Part shown: piece by piece, positions 18,977 through 30,097 of the stretch | Layout of the letters: the number at the start of each line of letters is the position of its first letter | Numbering within the stretch: the first letter of the stretch is position 1 | Assembly: GCA_024305405.1 (NCBI GenBank) | Contig: JAKNDB010000075.1 | Location: 1,381,501 to 1,445,500 of the forward strand | DNA length: 64,000 nucleotides | Origin: Dirofilaria immitis | Lineage: Eukaryota; Nematoda; Chromadorea; Rhabditida; Onchocercidae | Direction: 5' to 3' | Position numbers and translations under genes: made by a program | Notes under the pieces: generated by a model | The model's input: the letters and a program-made list of their open reading frames with translations, nothing else | Told to the model about the DNA's origin: nothing | Database searches by the model: none

Positions 18977-18990
18977 CATCATTATTATCA
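18715..18990. repeat. ATT/ACT microsatellite array
   Basis: An impure array of ATT, ACT and ATC units runs through the interval; the stretch from about 18896 to 18974 is pure ATT. No coding meaning is attached to its open frames. Confidence 0.9.
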
Positions 18991-19167
18991 GTGTTATCGT
19001 TATCAATTTTGTTCATAACTAAACAATTTAAGCAATTCGGGAATGAAAATGATAATTTAATTTTTTAATTAATTATTTCAAAAATAATTTTCAGTATTAT
19101 TATTATTATGATAATTATAAAATTTCCTTCATCCTCGAGATTTATCTCGAGATTTATCTAGGCAATG

Positions 19168-19275
19168 CCTTCATTGTAGAAGAGAAAATTATAGAAGAGA
19201 AAGGGGAAGAAAAAGGGAAGAGAAAGAGAGAAAATAGGAAAAGAGAAAAAGAAGGGAAAGAAAAGCAAGACAAAA
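19168..19275 (+). repeat. Purine-rich tract
   Basis: About 100 bases of nearly uninterrupted A and G (for example GAAGAGAAAGGGGAAGAAAA) lie on the plus strand, 900 bases upstream of did-2. Strand-asymmetric tracts of this kind can be nucleosome-poor or form triplex structures; no function is shown. Confidence 0.6.
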
Positions 19276-20145
19276 GAAATGAACGATTTTCAAGTAAATT
19301 TAGGAAATTATCATTGCACAGTGATTGCCCAAATCAATAATAATAAATATTATCAAATCATAAAATTATCAATAAAATTACATTAGCAATGATATACTGA
19401 TCGAAATTTTCAATTAAGTTGATTTATTTTTAAAAAAGTTCAATTTTAATATCAAATGATAATAATTAAATTACATTTAAGGTGTATGTATAAATATGCT
19501 ATAAATAATCTTATATGTAAACAAATCCATTTCATAATATTATAATAAATATGTATATTTATTTATATACATATACAAAAAATAAATAAATAAAAACTTT
19601 TTGCATATATTTCGTGAATTTATAACAAATACTTTATACATAGTATTTTATATATTTATTTTTTAAACAGAGATATATAAAGATATGTGTTATTTATTGT
19701 TTACATTGTTTACATTTATATGTTTACTTGGTTTATTATCATTTATTTATATATATAATCAAATAATTCATGTCTTATCAATTCACTTTTGAATCAGGTT
19801 AAGTGAATATCCAATAGAGCAACAACGATAGTAGGAAAAGAAGTTGCATAGTGGTCAGGAATTGTCGGCCATGAATCATTATCAGGTTCTGTATAAATTC
19901 ATAAAAGTTCGAAGTTATTGTTTTCGGTGAGTAATGTATGCTATTTTACGGGTTTATTGGGTTGATAATTAGGTTTAGTTTTTCGATTCATACGAACTGG
20001 TTAGTTTTTAGGTTTAGGAATGTAATAAAATATTTAGCTCTCATTTTTTTTCATTTTAACTTTTAAATTTATATCAAAAAATTATGAATGATTTCAGATA
20101 CACAACAGCGTTCTTGCATAGAAATTTATCAATTTCATCACATTC

Positions 20146-20156
20146 ACAATTACAGG
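20146..20156 (+). promoter_or_regulatory. Probable trans-splice (or 5' UTR) acceptor before did-2
   Basis: The sequence CACAATTACAG runs directly up to a single G and the start codon. An acceptor this close leaves almost no 5' UTR, a common arrangement for spliced-leader receiving nematode genes. It fixes the start choice for did-2. Confidence 0.55.
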
Positions 20157-21886
20157 ATGTCATTAGACAGTAAGATTTATTCGTATGATATTATTAAATT
20201 ATTGAAATTTTATTATCCAAATCTTATTTTGTTATAATTTACGCAATTAAATAAATATAAAAAATGTGTAGACTTGTGTCGTTTTTATTCTCTATTCTTT
20301 TTATGTTTAAAAGTTTACTGAAAATTTGCTCATCTATTTAGTCCAGTTGTTAACTATAATCATCTTTCAATCAATCAGTGGCTTATTTACAGCTTTTGTA
20401 GTATATTTTGTTGAATTCTAATTAAATTTTGCGCAGAACTTTTAGACCATCTTTTCAATTTGAAATTTGCTTCGAAGGAGTTGCAGCGGAATTCGAAAAA
20501 ATGTGAAAAAGAAGAAAAAGCAGAAAAGACAAAATTAACCAATGCAATAAAGGTTTGATTTCGACTTTTTTAAAAGTTATGCTACAAATAAGATAACCAG
20601 ATACTGGTCATCCTATATGCATATTGTTTTATACAGTTTTTGATTTTGTATAACATTTTTATTTTTCAAGAAGTTTTTTTGTGTTAAATTATTGCAGAAA
20701 GGTAATATGGAAGTAGCACAAGTACATGCTGAAAATGCAATACGTAAAAAGAATGAAGCATTAAATTATTTAAGAATGTCAGCACGAATTGACGCGGTAG
20801 CAGCACGTGTACAGGTTCATTTTGTCTCTATTTTGTATTTGCATAATTAATTAGTTAATAATAATAAAAAAGTCATTTAATATGAGTTATTTCAAATGCA
20901 TGGCATTTCACTATTGAAAAGAACGTTATGAGTTTTGTAAGCTTATTCTTTAGTTAGATTTTCAGTAGTCAGCAGGCAATAGGTTTCGAGTAGAAAAGGA
21001 AATGTCGTGAAGACTATTTATGCATTCTTATTTTATTTGTGAAAAAACTTGGGATTATTTGGCATGATGTAAAATTTTGATTTTTTGAGACAGCCGCTAC
21101 GCAAAAACGTGTAACGCAAAGTATGTCTGGTGTTGTCAAAGCGATGGAGTCAGCCTTACGCTCGATGAACTTAGAAAAAGTACAAAATTTAATGGATCGT
21201 TTCGAAAAAGATTTCGAAAATTTGGATGTACAATCTGCCACAATGGAAGGTTCGATGACAGCCACGACAACATTAAATGCACCTCAAGCACAAGTTAATG
21301 CTTTAATTCAAGAAGCAGCAGATAAAGCTGGGTATGTTTTTGTCTTCTATTTGTTTTGGAATCTCGTTTTATTATTTTAAATGAGCAAGTAGAAATTATT
21401 CCAAAATAATTTCATCGGAATAATATCGTTTTATTGATATTATTACATTATAGATTTTCAGATTCTGTTCTATGCCATTTAGTTTTATTTTGAGTTACTG
21501 TTTCATTTTATTTATGTATTACTATTATTTGAAAATTTTCATTTTCCTCTTTTTTTTATTTTTTTCTAACTTTCCCTTCTCTACTGTGTCGTTAGCATTT
21601 GTCAGTACGAGAAATTTATTTCATTGTTGGAACTAACAGAAAAATTTCTGGGGATCCTAGTCAGCGACAGATATGATTTTAATGTGTTTTAATTTTTACT
21701 GGAAACGAATCTAAAAAATTGAAAAATATTTCTATGCTTATCCGAAATTTTTTATATAACTTGTATAATTGCAGTTTGGAATTGAATATGGAAATGCCAT
21801 CAACAGCATCGATTGGTAAAATTTCAACATCAACAGCGGAAAATGATGAGCTAACACAACGTCTGGCAGCGCTGCGACAAAACTGA
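20157..21886 (+). CDS. did-2: ESCRT-III subunit CHMP1 / DID-2
   Basis: Five exons, 20157-20169, 20437-20552, 20698-20814, 21090-21331 and 21775-21886, join in phase to 600 nt and 199 residues, the usual CHMP1 size. CHMP1 acts late in ESCRT-III assembly on endosomes and at cytokinesis, recruiting VPS4 and other MIT-domain proteins. Visible are the basic N-terminal helix ([20 protein letters not shown]), the strongly conserved [18 protein letters not shown], the [18 protein letters not shown] helix, an acidic C-terminal half, and the MIM helix [13 protein letters not shown] at the end. The first coding exon is only 13 nt. ACAATTACAG ends one base before the ATG, so the mRNA is probably spliced-leader trans-spliced there or has a 5' UTR intron. 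Exon 4 uses an unusual TTTTTTGAG acceptor, the only one giving the conserved frame. A candidate AATAAA lies at 22123-22128. Confidence 0.97.
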
Positions 21887-23059
21887 TGTAAGAATTCTTC
21901 TGCTATAAGGATTAATTGTGAATTTGTATAAAAGCATTAGATGTTTTGTTGCATTAATTAATGTTCTTCACATTTGTTGAATGATTTCATAAGTTTGAAT
22001 TCATTTTATGTTCACTTGAAATTTGATCGGTTTTATAAGTAATCTATTCCGAATTAATTTATTTCCTTCCGAAATGATATAGTTAGCAATTTTGAGAATT
22101 TAAGTTTAAATGTAATTTTGATAATAAATCGATTGCAGTTAGTTTGCAGTCTATTGGGTTATCCGAATGATGAATTTCAAATTAATGGGAAAAGTGTATT
22201 CCAGAATAGCTTTTTTCCATAATATTTGCTCTTGAAGATGTGTCTCTTCGATTTCTGTGGAGAGAAAATATTAATGAAGTAACTTGATTTGGTAACATTT
22301 CACTGTCATATTGCTTCCAGAATTTACTTTGAAAATGTATGATCTATTAACCTGTAAGTTATTCTTGTATGTTTTATGCTGGTTATAATTGTATTTATAC
22401 CATTATGAAGTAGTATTTTGTTCTCATTCTCAGTTGATACAAAAATATGGTACTAAGTAAAGTTTTTGTTTCCAGCCTTAACTGATACAAAAATTATTTC
22501 CTCTTCCAGTGATAACATATGAAGCTTAGATGAGTCAGCAAACAAAATTAGTTGATGTTAAATGGATTGGAGATCACTTTTCTGGTACAATTATGCTTAT
22601 ATTTCATTGAAATAATGGCGTCACATGCTATTGATGTATATGTTTTTTCTTGGATTTAATTTTTTTCAACTTCCAAACTTCCTCTTTTCGCAGTATTCGG
22701 AAGGATGTTGTAATGTGCTTGTTAATTCATTTGTTCTCATAAGTTCCAAGTTTACTGATCGACATCAATACTGTGGAATTTTATACTTTTGTGAAACAAT
22801 GGTGATAATCTTTTGAGATAATCCGAATAACTGGCAGCTTTTTTCCAAGTTTTTTCAACAAATTTAGGATATAAAAATTGCTGAATCATAATTTTGCAAG
22901 ATTTTTATTTCGAGATTCATTTAAATATAAATAAAAGATTGAATTCGATATTCATTGTTTTTCCTTGCTCTTCAAATCCGAAGTATTCATAATTCTATCC
23001 TCTGTAAAAGGACGAAACAGCAACTACTAATAGATTTAATTTTATTTCATATTAACCGA
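21887..23059. other. Intergenic spacer between convergent did-2 and the coiled-coil gene
   Basis: About 1.2 kb between two tail-to-tail genes and expected to contain both 3' UTRs. A plus-strand AATAAA occurs at 22123-22128 and another at 22930-22935; on the minus strand, AATAAA sites lie at 23041-23046 and 22904-22909. No further gene is recognised. Confidence 0.5.
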
Positions 23060-26000
23060 TTATAATAAAAATTTACCTTCTGATGATACTGTTTCTGTAT
23101 CACTGCCAGCACTACTCCTCTCTAATGTACTGGTCGATTTAGTATTCTAAAATAATACAACAAATTGAATAAACAAAAAAAAAAGAAATTGGAATAATTT
23201 AAAAATATGATTCAATTAAATCAAATTTATTTCTCTTAACAAAATATACCATAATTTTTTGCTGAATATTAACACACATTGCTAACAATTTATTTGCTTC
23301 ATCCATTAAATTATTCTGATCTACATTTTCTCCATTTACCGTACCCTCCAATGTGTACGGTAATCGTTGAAGATTTTGCACCGATTTATAAACTAATCGT
23401 AACACTTCTATAAACTAAAATTAAAAAATGAAATTTCTATTTTCAAAAAAGGAAAAATTAATTTGCTTTCTAAAATATTTTTAAATTGATACATGTATTT
23501 ACATCTGTTCTTAAATTATAATAAATAGCATTGAATAATTACAGTAATTAATGCTATTATTATTAATTACTTATTATTTTAATAATTTTTCCTATACTGT
23601 AATATTTCAATGAAAATATTACCTCTTTTAAAGAAAATTATTATAAAATTACGATTAAATGAGAATTACTATAAGTGTTATTGTAAATATTTTTTAATTT
23701 AACAATTAATTAAATCGTAATATTTAAATTAATTTCATATTAAAGATTAATTACAAAATTTTCAATTGCATTAATATTATAATTTTTATTCAATTACATA
23801 ATAAATTATATTTGATCGATTAATTAGTTAATTTATAAAAAGTTTTTCTCTTTTTCTGTTTTCTCACTTTTTAATTTTAATAAAAAGTTTTTTCTTTTGT
23901 TCGACAATATTTACCTTATTATCATCATTTGATCTTCCAGATGTAATTGAAGGTGACTATAATTTATTTATCAATTTATCAGTATTATCTAATTGTTTTA
24001 TAGTTGATCAAAAAAGTGGTAAATCATGGATGAATAATTATAATACGGAAAAATTGTTTAAAATTTCAATCAATCAATATCGAATATTTTATAATCTTAT
24101 TTCTTATTCGAAAATTTCGTTTTTTTTTTCCTTTTTTCCTCAATGAAAAATCAACAAATAATATGATTGGTAAATATTTGATATATTTTATAAAAATAGT
24201 TTTACCGGTGATAAAGCTATATCATATGGAACGGATAAATTATAATTATTGATAAGAATATTATCAATTTCAGCAAGATTTTTGCTCGTTTTATGAAGCT
24301 ACAATGATATGATATGATATGAGAAATTGATGATTTATATATTAGCTTGTTTAAATTTAAATTTTTAAATAAAATTATGTTATTTTTAAATTATTCAATT
24401 CAAATGAAATTTTGTAAGAATTTCAATTTTATAATTTTAATTAATTTTTTTTAATAATTAACCGTTTGTTCGATATTATCAAAATGAATTTTTGATAAAT
24501 ATGATGTTGATGCTTCAATAAATGCTCGTCCAACACACTAAATGCAAAACTTTTTACAACAATTAGTTAATATTATAATTAATTAATTAATAAAATTAAT
24601 TAATTAATTGTATTATTTACGGGAAAAAAACCAAATGAAAAGGTTAAAAGAATTTTTTTATTTTTAGAAAATATTAAAATTTATGAAATTAAATTAAAAA
24701 GAGCAAACAAACAAATTCAAATTATATTTATTATTTTGCAAAGAAAAAAAGAATAAATATTTTTGTTTAATTTAGAATTTCGTTTTTTTTAAAAATTTGA
24801 ATTATTTTGGATTTTTAAAAAGCAAAAAAAAAAAAGAAAGTTAGATATATTCGAGAATATATTCGAGAAAGCATTTTCTTCGCCTTTTCTTTTCCTTTCT
24901 ACAAAAAAAAAAAAAAAAATAACGAAAAAGAAATTAAATTACCTGTAGGAAAATTAAATCCCACTCAAGTTTACTTAATTTTTGACGAATTTCCATTCCA
25001 TTAAATGTAAATGCTTTTAGTTGTTGTGATAAGTTATCAGTATAATGCTTGCACATATTTTCCAAAAATTCAATTCGTTGCTTATAATCCTTTTGATTTT
25101 AGAAATTCTATTGTATAACTAAATTTAAAATAGAAAACAAAAAACAATACATGAAATTCTTATTTGATGATTAAAAACGAGAAAGAAAAAACTGATAAAA
25201 TTTAATTATCATTAAAGTATGTTATTAATTTTTTATCAGCTTAAGGCTATATTTTTGATAGAATCAATGATATATAATTTGTTAAGTTTTTTGATAAGTG
25301 GTGTGGCTTTAACCTTGATAGTCTTAACATGCTTAAAATTCTAATTTTAAATTATATATTATTTTTGTAATTTAATTGCTAATTATTAAATATTATCAGT
25401 TGTATTTAACATGCATTATCAGAATTATCTAATTCGTACAACATATAATAATAGCTGTTTTTAAATAGCACAACTTTTTGCAGAAATATAATTATAGTAA
25501 TTGTAACTGATAAGTAATTTCTGATATCGCTTAATCATATCATTTAAATAAAATGTAAATTAAATCATTTAAAAATTGGTTTATTTAAATTAAATAATTT
25601 CTGCCTAAATTTTATTACAAGTTTTCTTAAATTAAGCAACTATTCAAAAATTATCAACAATGATTTGCATAACGAATTTACGAGATAATGAAATGATTGA
25701 TAAAAAGTGAAAATGATTCCACCATTGATAAAGAATGTATTTCTTCAATCATTTAACTAACCTCATTAAATTCTCGATTGACATCATTGCTGAAACGCGA
25801 TAATTCGATTTTGATCGCTGTATTTACTTCATTTTGACGATCCACTGACCTGCGTGCCTAAATTTGGAATGGATAACAAGAAAGAAAAGCGAAAGAAATT
25901 GGAAATAATTTTATCACTTAACAAATTAAATTAAAATTCAACAAGTGTTAATTGTTATATTGCTGGAACGAATATATATATAATCATCGAATACAATACA

Positions 26001-26492
26001 ACAAACTATAAAAAAATCAATCGTCGATCAACAAATGATATCGTTTTCTTTGATATCATTTTGATATCATTTTCAAAAAGCTAATATTTTTCTAAAATTA
26101 TTCCATCAATTTAATTCATTGATAAAATTCTATTGATATAGATTAGAATATTCGAGAATTTTGATTAGACTTAAAAATATTTTTCTTCTTTTTTTCTTTT
26201 TTAGAATTTTGAAAATTTTAATTTAATATTAAACTTTGTCTTAATACTTAAATATGATAAAATAAGTGAAAATAATCAATCAACCAATCAATCAAAAATT
26301 TTTATCAAAATTTACAACTGATAATTATTTTTGTCTAAGAATGATATTCATTTTTTATCAAAAATAAAATAGAAAAGACTTTATAAATTGCAAATTGCAT
26401 TTTTAAATTTATTATCAATTATAATTTCAATTATTTACCTCTTCAACAATATCAATACCATTCCTTATCAATACGTTCATTTTCTTCATCAT
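23060..26492 (-). CDS. Unrecognised helix-rich protein, 252 residues
   Basis: Eight minus-strand exons (26492-26439, 25857-25762, 25089-24943, 24537-24463, 24298-24206, 23956-23915, 23414-23250, 23146-23060) join without frame conflict to 759 nt. All internal junctions are phase 0. The start ATG is preceded in frame by a stop and follows a TTAG acceptor. I do not recognise the family. Residues about 15-155 are rich in charged and hydrophobic residues in helical, coiled-coil-like spacing (RQNEVNTAIKIELSRFSNDV, then LSKLEWDLIFLQ); a second helical part follows (EVLRLVYKSVQNLQRL). The C-terminus is Ser/Thr-rich (STLERSSAGSDTETVSSEG). No signal peptide or membrane segment is seen. The end is taken as the TAA at 23060 reached by reading through a possible donor at 23076, so a further exon cannot be excluded. 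The acceptor of exon 3 (ATCAAAAG) is weak. Confidence 0.8.
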
Positions 26493-27332
26493 CAACTATT
26501 CTAAGTGTTTAATTTAATTTATTTTAAGTAAAATTACGATTAACTTTTTGGTAACTTCTATTTACGTTATTTACGCTTAAATTTAAACGTAGAATTTAAC
26601 TGTATACGTTAATATGTGTCATATTATTGTTAATAATCAGATCACAGATTGATTTTTTTTAAAAAATGATAATTTAAAATGCTTAGCATTAGAAAGTTTA
26701 TTTGTAATCGATTTCTGATATGTAATCAAGTACGACACTATATCATACAATATGTTTACTGTTTTTTTTGATTAAACTAAGTTAAATTTTAGTTAGACGA
26801 ATAAATGATATTTGTTTATATGAAAACATATCATCAACTAATAATTGATTTCAAGAAATATTATCAATTAGCCTATGTATCAATTAAATATGAATATTAT
26901 CAATGAGCAATATTTGATAAGCTATCAAAATATTCATATTGAAATTTGTCAATAGCTAAATATCATAATGATACCTAAAATAACTGCTGCTTCAAATATT
27001 TCGAGATTAGCGCTGGAACTTATAAATGATTCTTCAATCATATTTTCCAACTTTTATATTAACAAATATGCAAATTTCTCGCTCTCTTTTCGAGAGTTAT
27101 TTTTGTAGATACATTTTGAAATGTTCAAGAACGAAGAATGCAGTAATTGTTGTATGAATGCAATATCATGTTATCAATGATTAAATCACGTAAATTCATC
27201 CATTTTTAACTGATTATTTTAGGTAAATAAAAAGTAAAAGTGATAAAAATTATCATTAAGCATTTCATATCTTTCTTAGCAAAAATTTTCATTCTTTTTT
27301 GCATATGTTTTATGAACAATAAGATATTAAAT

Positions 27333-27668
27333 ATTACTGTAGTGACCAATCGATCATATATAATAAACAATAAGATGAACTAACAATAAGGTATTAAATA
27401 TTGTTGTAGTAATCAATCGATTATAAAATAATAAACAATAAGATAAGCCGACAATAAGATGAACTATATAAACAATAAACCATAATAATATTACTGTAAC
27501 AATCAATTGTTTATAAAACAATAAACAATAAGATGAACCAACAATAAGGATCAAATCTTACTGTAGCAATCAATCAATTATAAAACAATAAACAATAAGA
27601 TGAGCTAACATTAAAGATATATTAAATATCATTGTATTAATCAATCAATTATAAAACAATCAGATGAT
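27333..27668. repeat. Imperfect ~68 bp tandem repeat, about 5 copies
   Basis: Each copy contains TACTGTAG..AATCAATCGATTATA followed by AATAAACAATAAGATGA and a second ACAATAAG. Copies differ by small indels and substitutions, so the array is old compared with others in the window. Confidence 0.8.
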
Positions 27669-28028
27669 ATTGTTTTTAAATCAATCAATTATATGATAGC
27701 AACTTATCAACATAATGCGCTAAATATATGCTACAATTTTCCATATATTCTTTCTTCATCAATAATCAAAGTAATACGGTAGATGAATATTGCTCACTCT
27801 CCGCCTTTTTCATTCTTAGAAAACGATTGAAGAAGGATGATGAATGATTGTCAGACATCTATTGATGTCCTTGACAATTTATGGTACCACCCGTTTTTAG
27901 TTACTATGGTAAATAAGTAGTATCATCATTCAATAATATTTTTTAGGCCTCCTCCTTTTCTTAGCATCTTTAGGCCACGCCTGATAAAACGCAATATTGG
28001 CCACTTAAAGGCAATTGTACCAAAGGGT

Positions 28029-28035
28029 TTGCGTG
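28029..28035 (+). promoter_or_regulatory. TTGCGTG, core of a xenobiotic response element
   Basis: The heptamer matches TNGCGTG, the core recognised by AHR-ARNT dimers. It lies about 2.07 kb upstream of the ahr-1 start codon. A match this short can occur by chance, though GC-containing words are scarce here. Confidence 0.25.
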
Positions 28036-28367
28036 CTGTAAGAAATTTTCTAAAATATTTTTCTTTCTTTCTTTCTTTTTTTTTTTTTTTATCATTCTAA
28101 AAAATGATTAGCCAGTAACATTAAATAAAATTGCTTAAATTTATGTGAAATTTTTTTCATTCATTCATTCATTCATTCAAAAAAAAAACAAAGAAAATAA
28201 AAAATAAAATGATAATCATAGAAATGATAAGAATAATACTGATATAATATACATATGCTTGCATATTGATTAAGAGTTAATTAATAAGTTTATATCATTA
28301 CTATTGCTATTATTATCATTATTATCATCTTATATAATTTAACAATAGCACTTAATAGATAACAATG

Positions 28368-28400
<33 letters not shown>

Positions 28401-28781
28401 GTAATAATGATAATAGCAATAATAGAAACACTAAACAATATATATTACAAATGATAACTTATCAAAAGCATACACGAAAAATAATTTGTTTCAGAAAATT
28501 TCATCTAATCAGAGTAAGTTTAATCATATTTTTCTATCACTTTTATCATCCGTTCTTTTCATTTATTTTAATTTTATACTTGAATACTTATTAAATATAA
28601 TAATTAAATACTTATTAATTATTGAATGAAATAATATATGGGATGTATGTATCAGGATAGGATAGCTTTTAATTGTTAAAAGCAAACGAATTATTTGCAT
28701 GCAACACGCAATTAGATTTATAATATATTTATTATCTACAGTTCATTTTTTTCCTCTTCCCTTTTTATCAATGCGAATAAT

Positions 28782-28788
28782 TTGCGTG
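28782..28788 (+). promoter_or_regulatory. Second TTGCGTG motif upstream of ahr-1
   Basis: The same TNGCGTG core recurs in the same orientation about 1.3 kb before the ahr-1 start codon. Two sites would allow feedback on ahr-1, but binding is inference only. Confidence 0.25.
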
Positions 28789-30097
28789 CTTATCTTGTAT
28801 CAGCGAGAATAATCATTATAATCATAGTGATAATAATGATAATAATAATATGAATAGCAATAGTATTTGATAGCAAATGCTGTATTGAGAAATGTATGAA
28901 AATAATAAAAATAATGATAATAACAATAATGATAATGTTAGTAGTGTTACTATTTGATAATGATAATGTTAGCATTAATAGCATTTGATAACAAATGCAG
29001 TAATGTAGGAAAATAATGATAATAGTGATAATGATAATGTTGCCAGTGTTAATATTTGATAAGAAATGCAGTAAAATATTGGATTGACAAACGTAAGAAA
29101 ACACTATGATCAATTATTATTATTATTTTAACAAAATAATTTGTTAAGCACGAAATTGTTCAATATTTATATTTAATCAATCAGAATATATTGATAACAC
29201 AATGCAAAAGCAGACATGATTTTATCTCAATATTTATCAATCAGAAGATGATAATTTTAGAATTTGAATATTATATTATTAGCCTATCAATAATTAATGA
29301 TATTAATCTATAATATTTACCACGAGATAGTATAATTTAAAATCTTAAAGCAATTTTTATTTTAAAACTTAAATTAAAATTTAAAGTTCCTTCGTTGAAA
29401 AATTTTGAAGTATAATTTCGAGTAATAAATAGTATATGAATTTTTAATAAGAATTCATATAAGTAATCAATTACAAATGAAAGAAGCAAAAGAATGAATG
29501 AAAAAAATTAAAAATTTTACTTAAATAATCGAAAGATTTTAGAACAAAAAGTCATCCAAATTATTATAAACTAATTTTAAATTTAACTAATATTTTATCA
29601 AAATTAATTGTATTTAATTATTCACTTTTAATATTCAAAGTTATGACTTTAATTTGTGCTTATTTGTATATCACTAATCAAATTAAGCCATCGATATATC
29701 ACTAATCAAACTAACCAAAATGATTTAACACTAATTAAAATCGATATAGATTGATAATTTAAGTTAAATTTCATTATAATTTCAACAAATAATATTTATG
29801 ATGCAAGTTTTACTAAATTAGAAATTACTGACTCTACAGTCTTGATAAATTAAATCTTATGAGTGATAAAATTTTTTTAGCTTTAAAAAATTCATTCTTA
29901 TTAGCCAACTATGAAATGGATAACAAGTCTGTTAATATCATTGAATTCATATAAAATATTTGATTTTATCACTTTTATCACTTTAATTCATTGAAATAAT
30001 GGAATATTTACATGTTTATCAGGACTAATTCGGATAAAAACTATTATCAGACCATTTTCCAGGTTTTGTTATAATTTGTGAGTAATGCTTGAAAATT

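Larger units (their letters stand above)
26493..30097. other. Intergenic spacer upstream of ahr-1 and the coiled-coil gene
   Basis: Head-to-head promoters must lie in this 3.6 kb. It contains a tandem repeat at 27333-27668, a less AT-rich block at 27830-28050 with an exon-like core, two TTGCGTG motifs, a GATAAT-rich imperfect repeat at 28310-28420 and a GATAATGTTAG..GCAAATGC repeat at 28800-29090. No gene is firmly supported in the interval. Confidence 0.5.

Noticed and set aside
16872..19068. Leucine- and tyrosine-rich frames in the 17-19 kb region
   Set aside because: All come from ATT, ACT, CATA or TA arrays.
27947..28037. Considered as the first exon of ahr-1
   Set aside because: Its phase does not fit exon 2, while 30098-30135 encodes the expected AHR N-terminus in the right phase.
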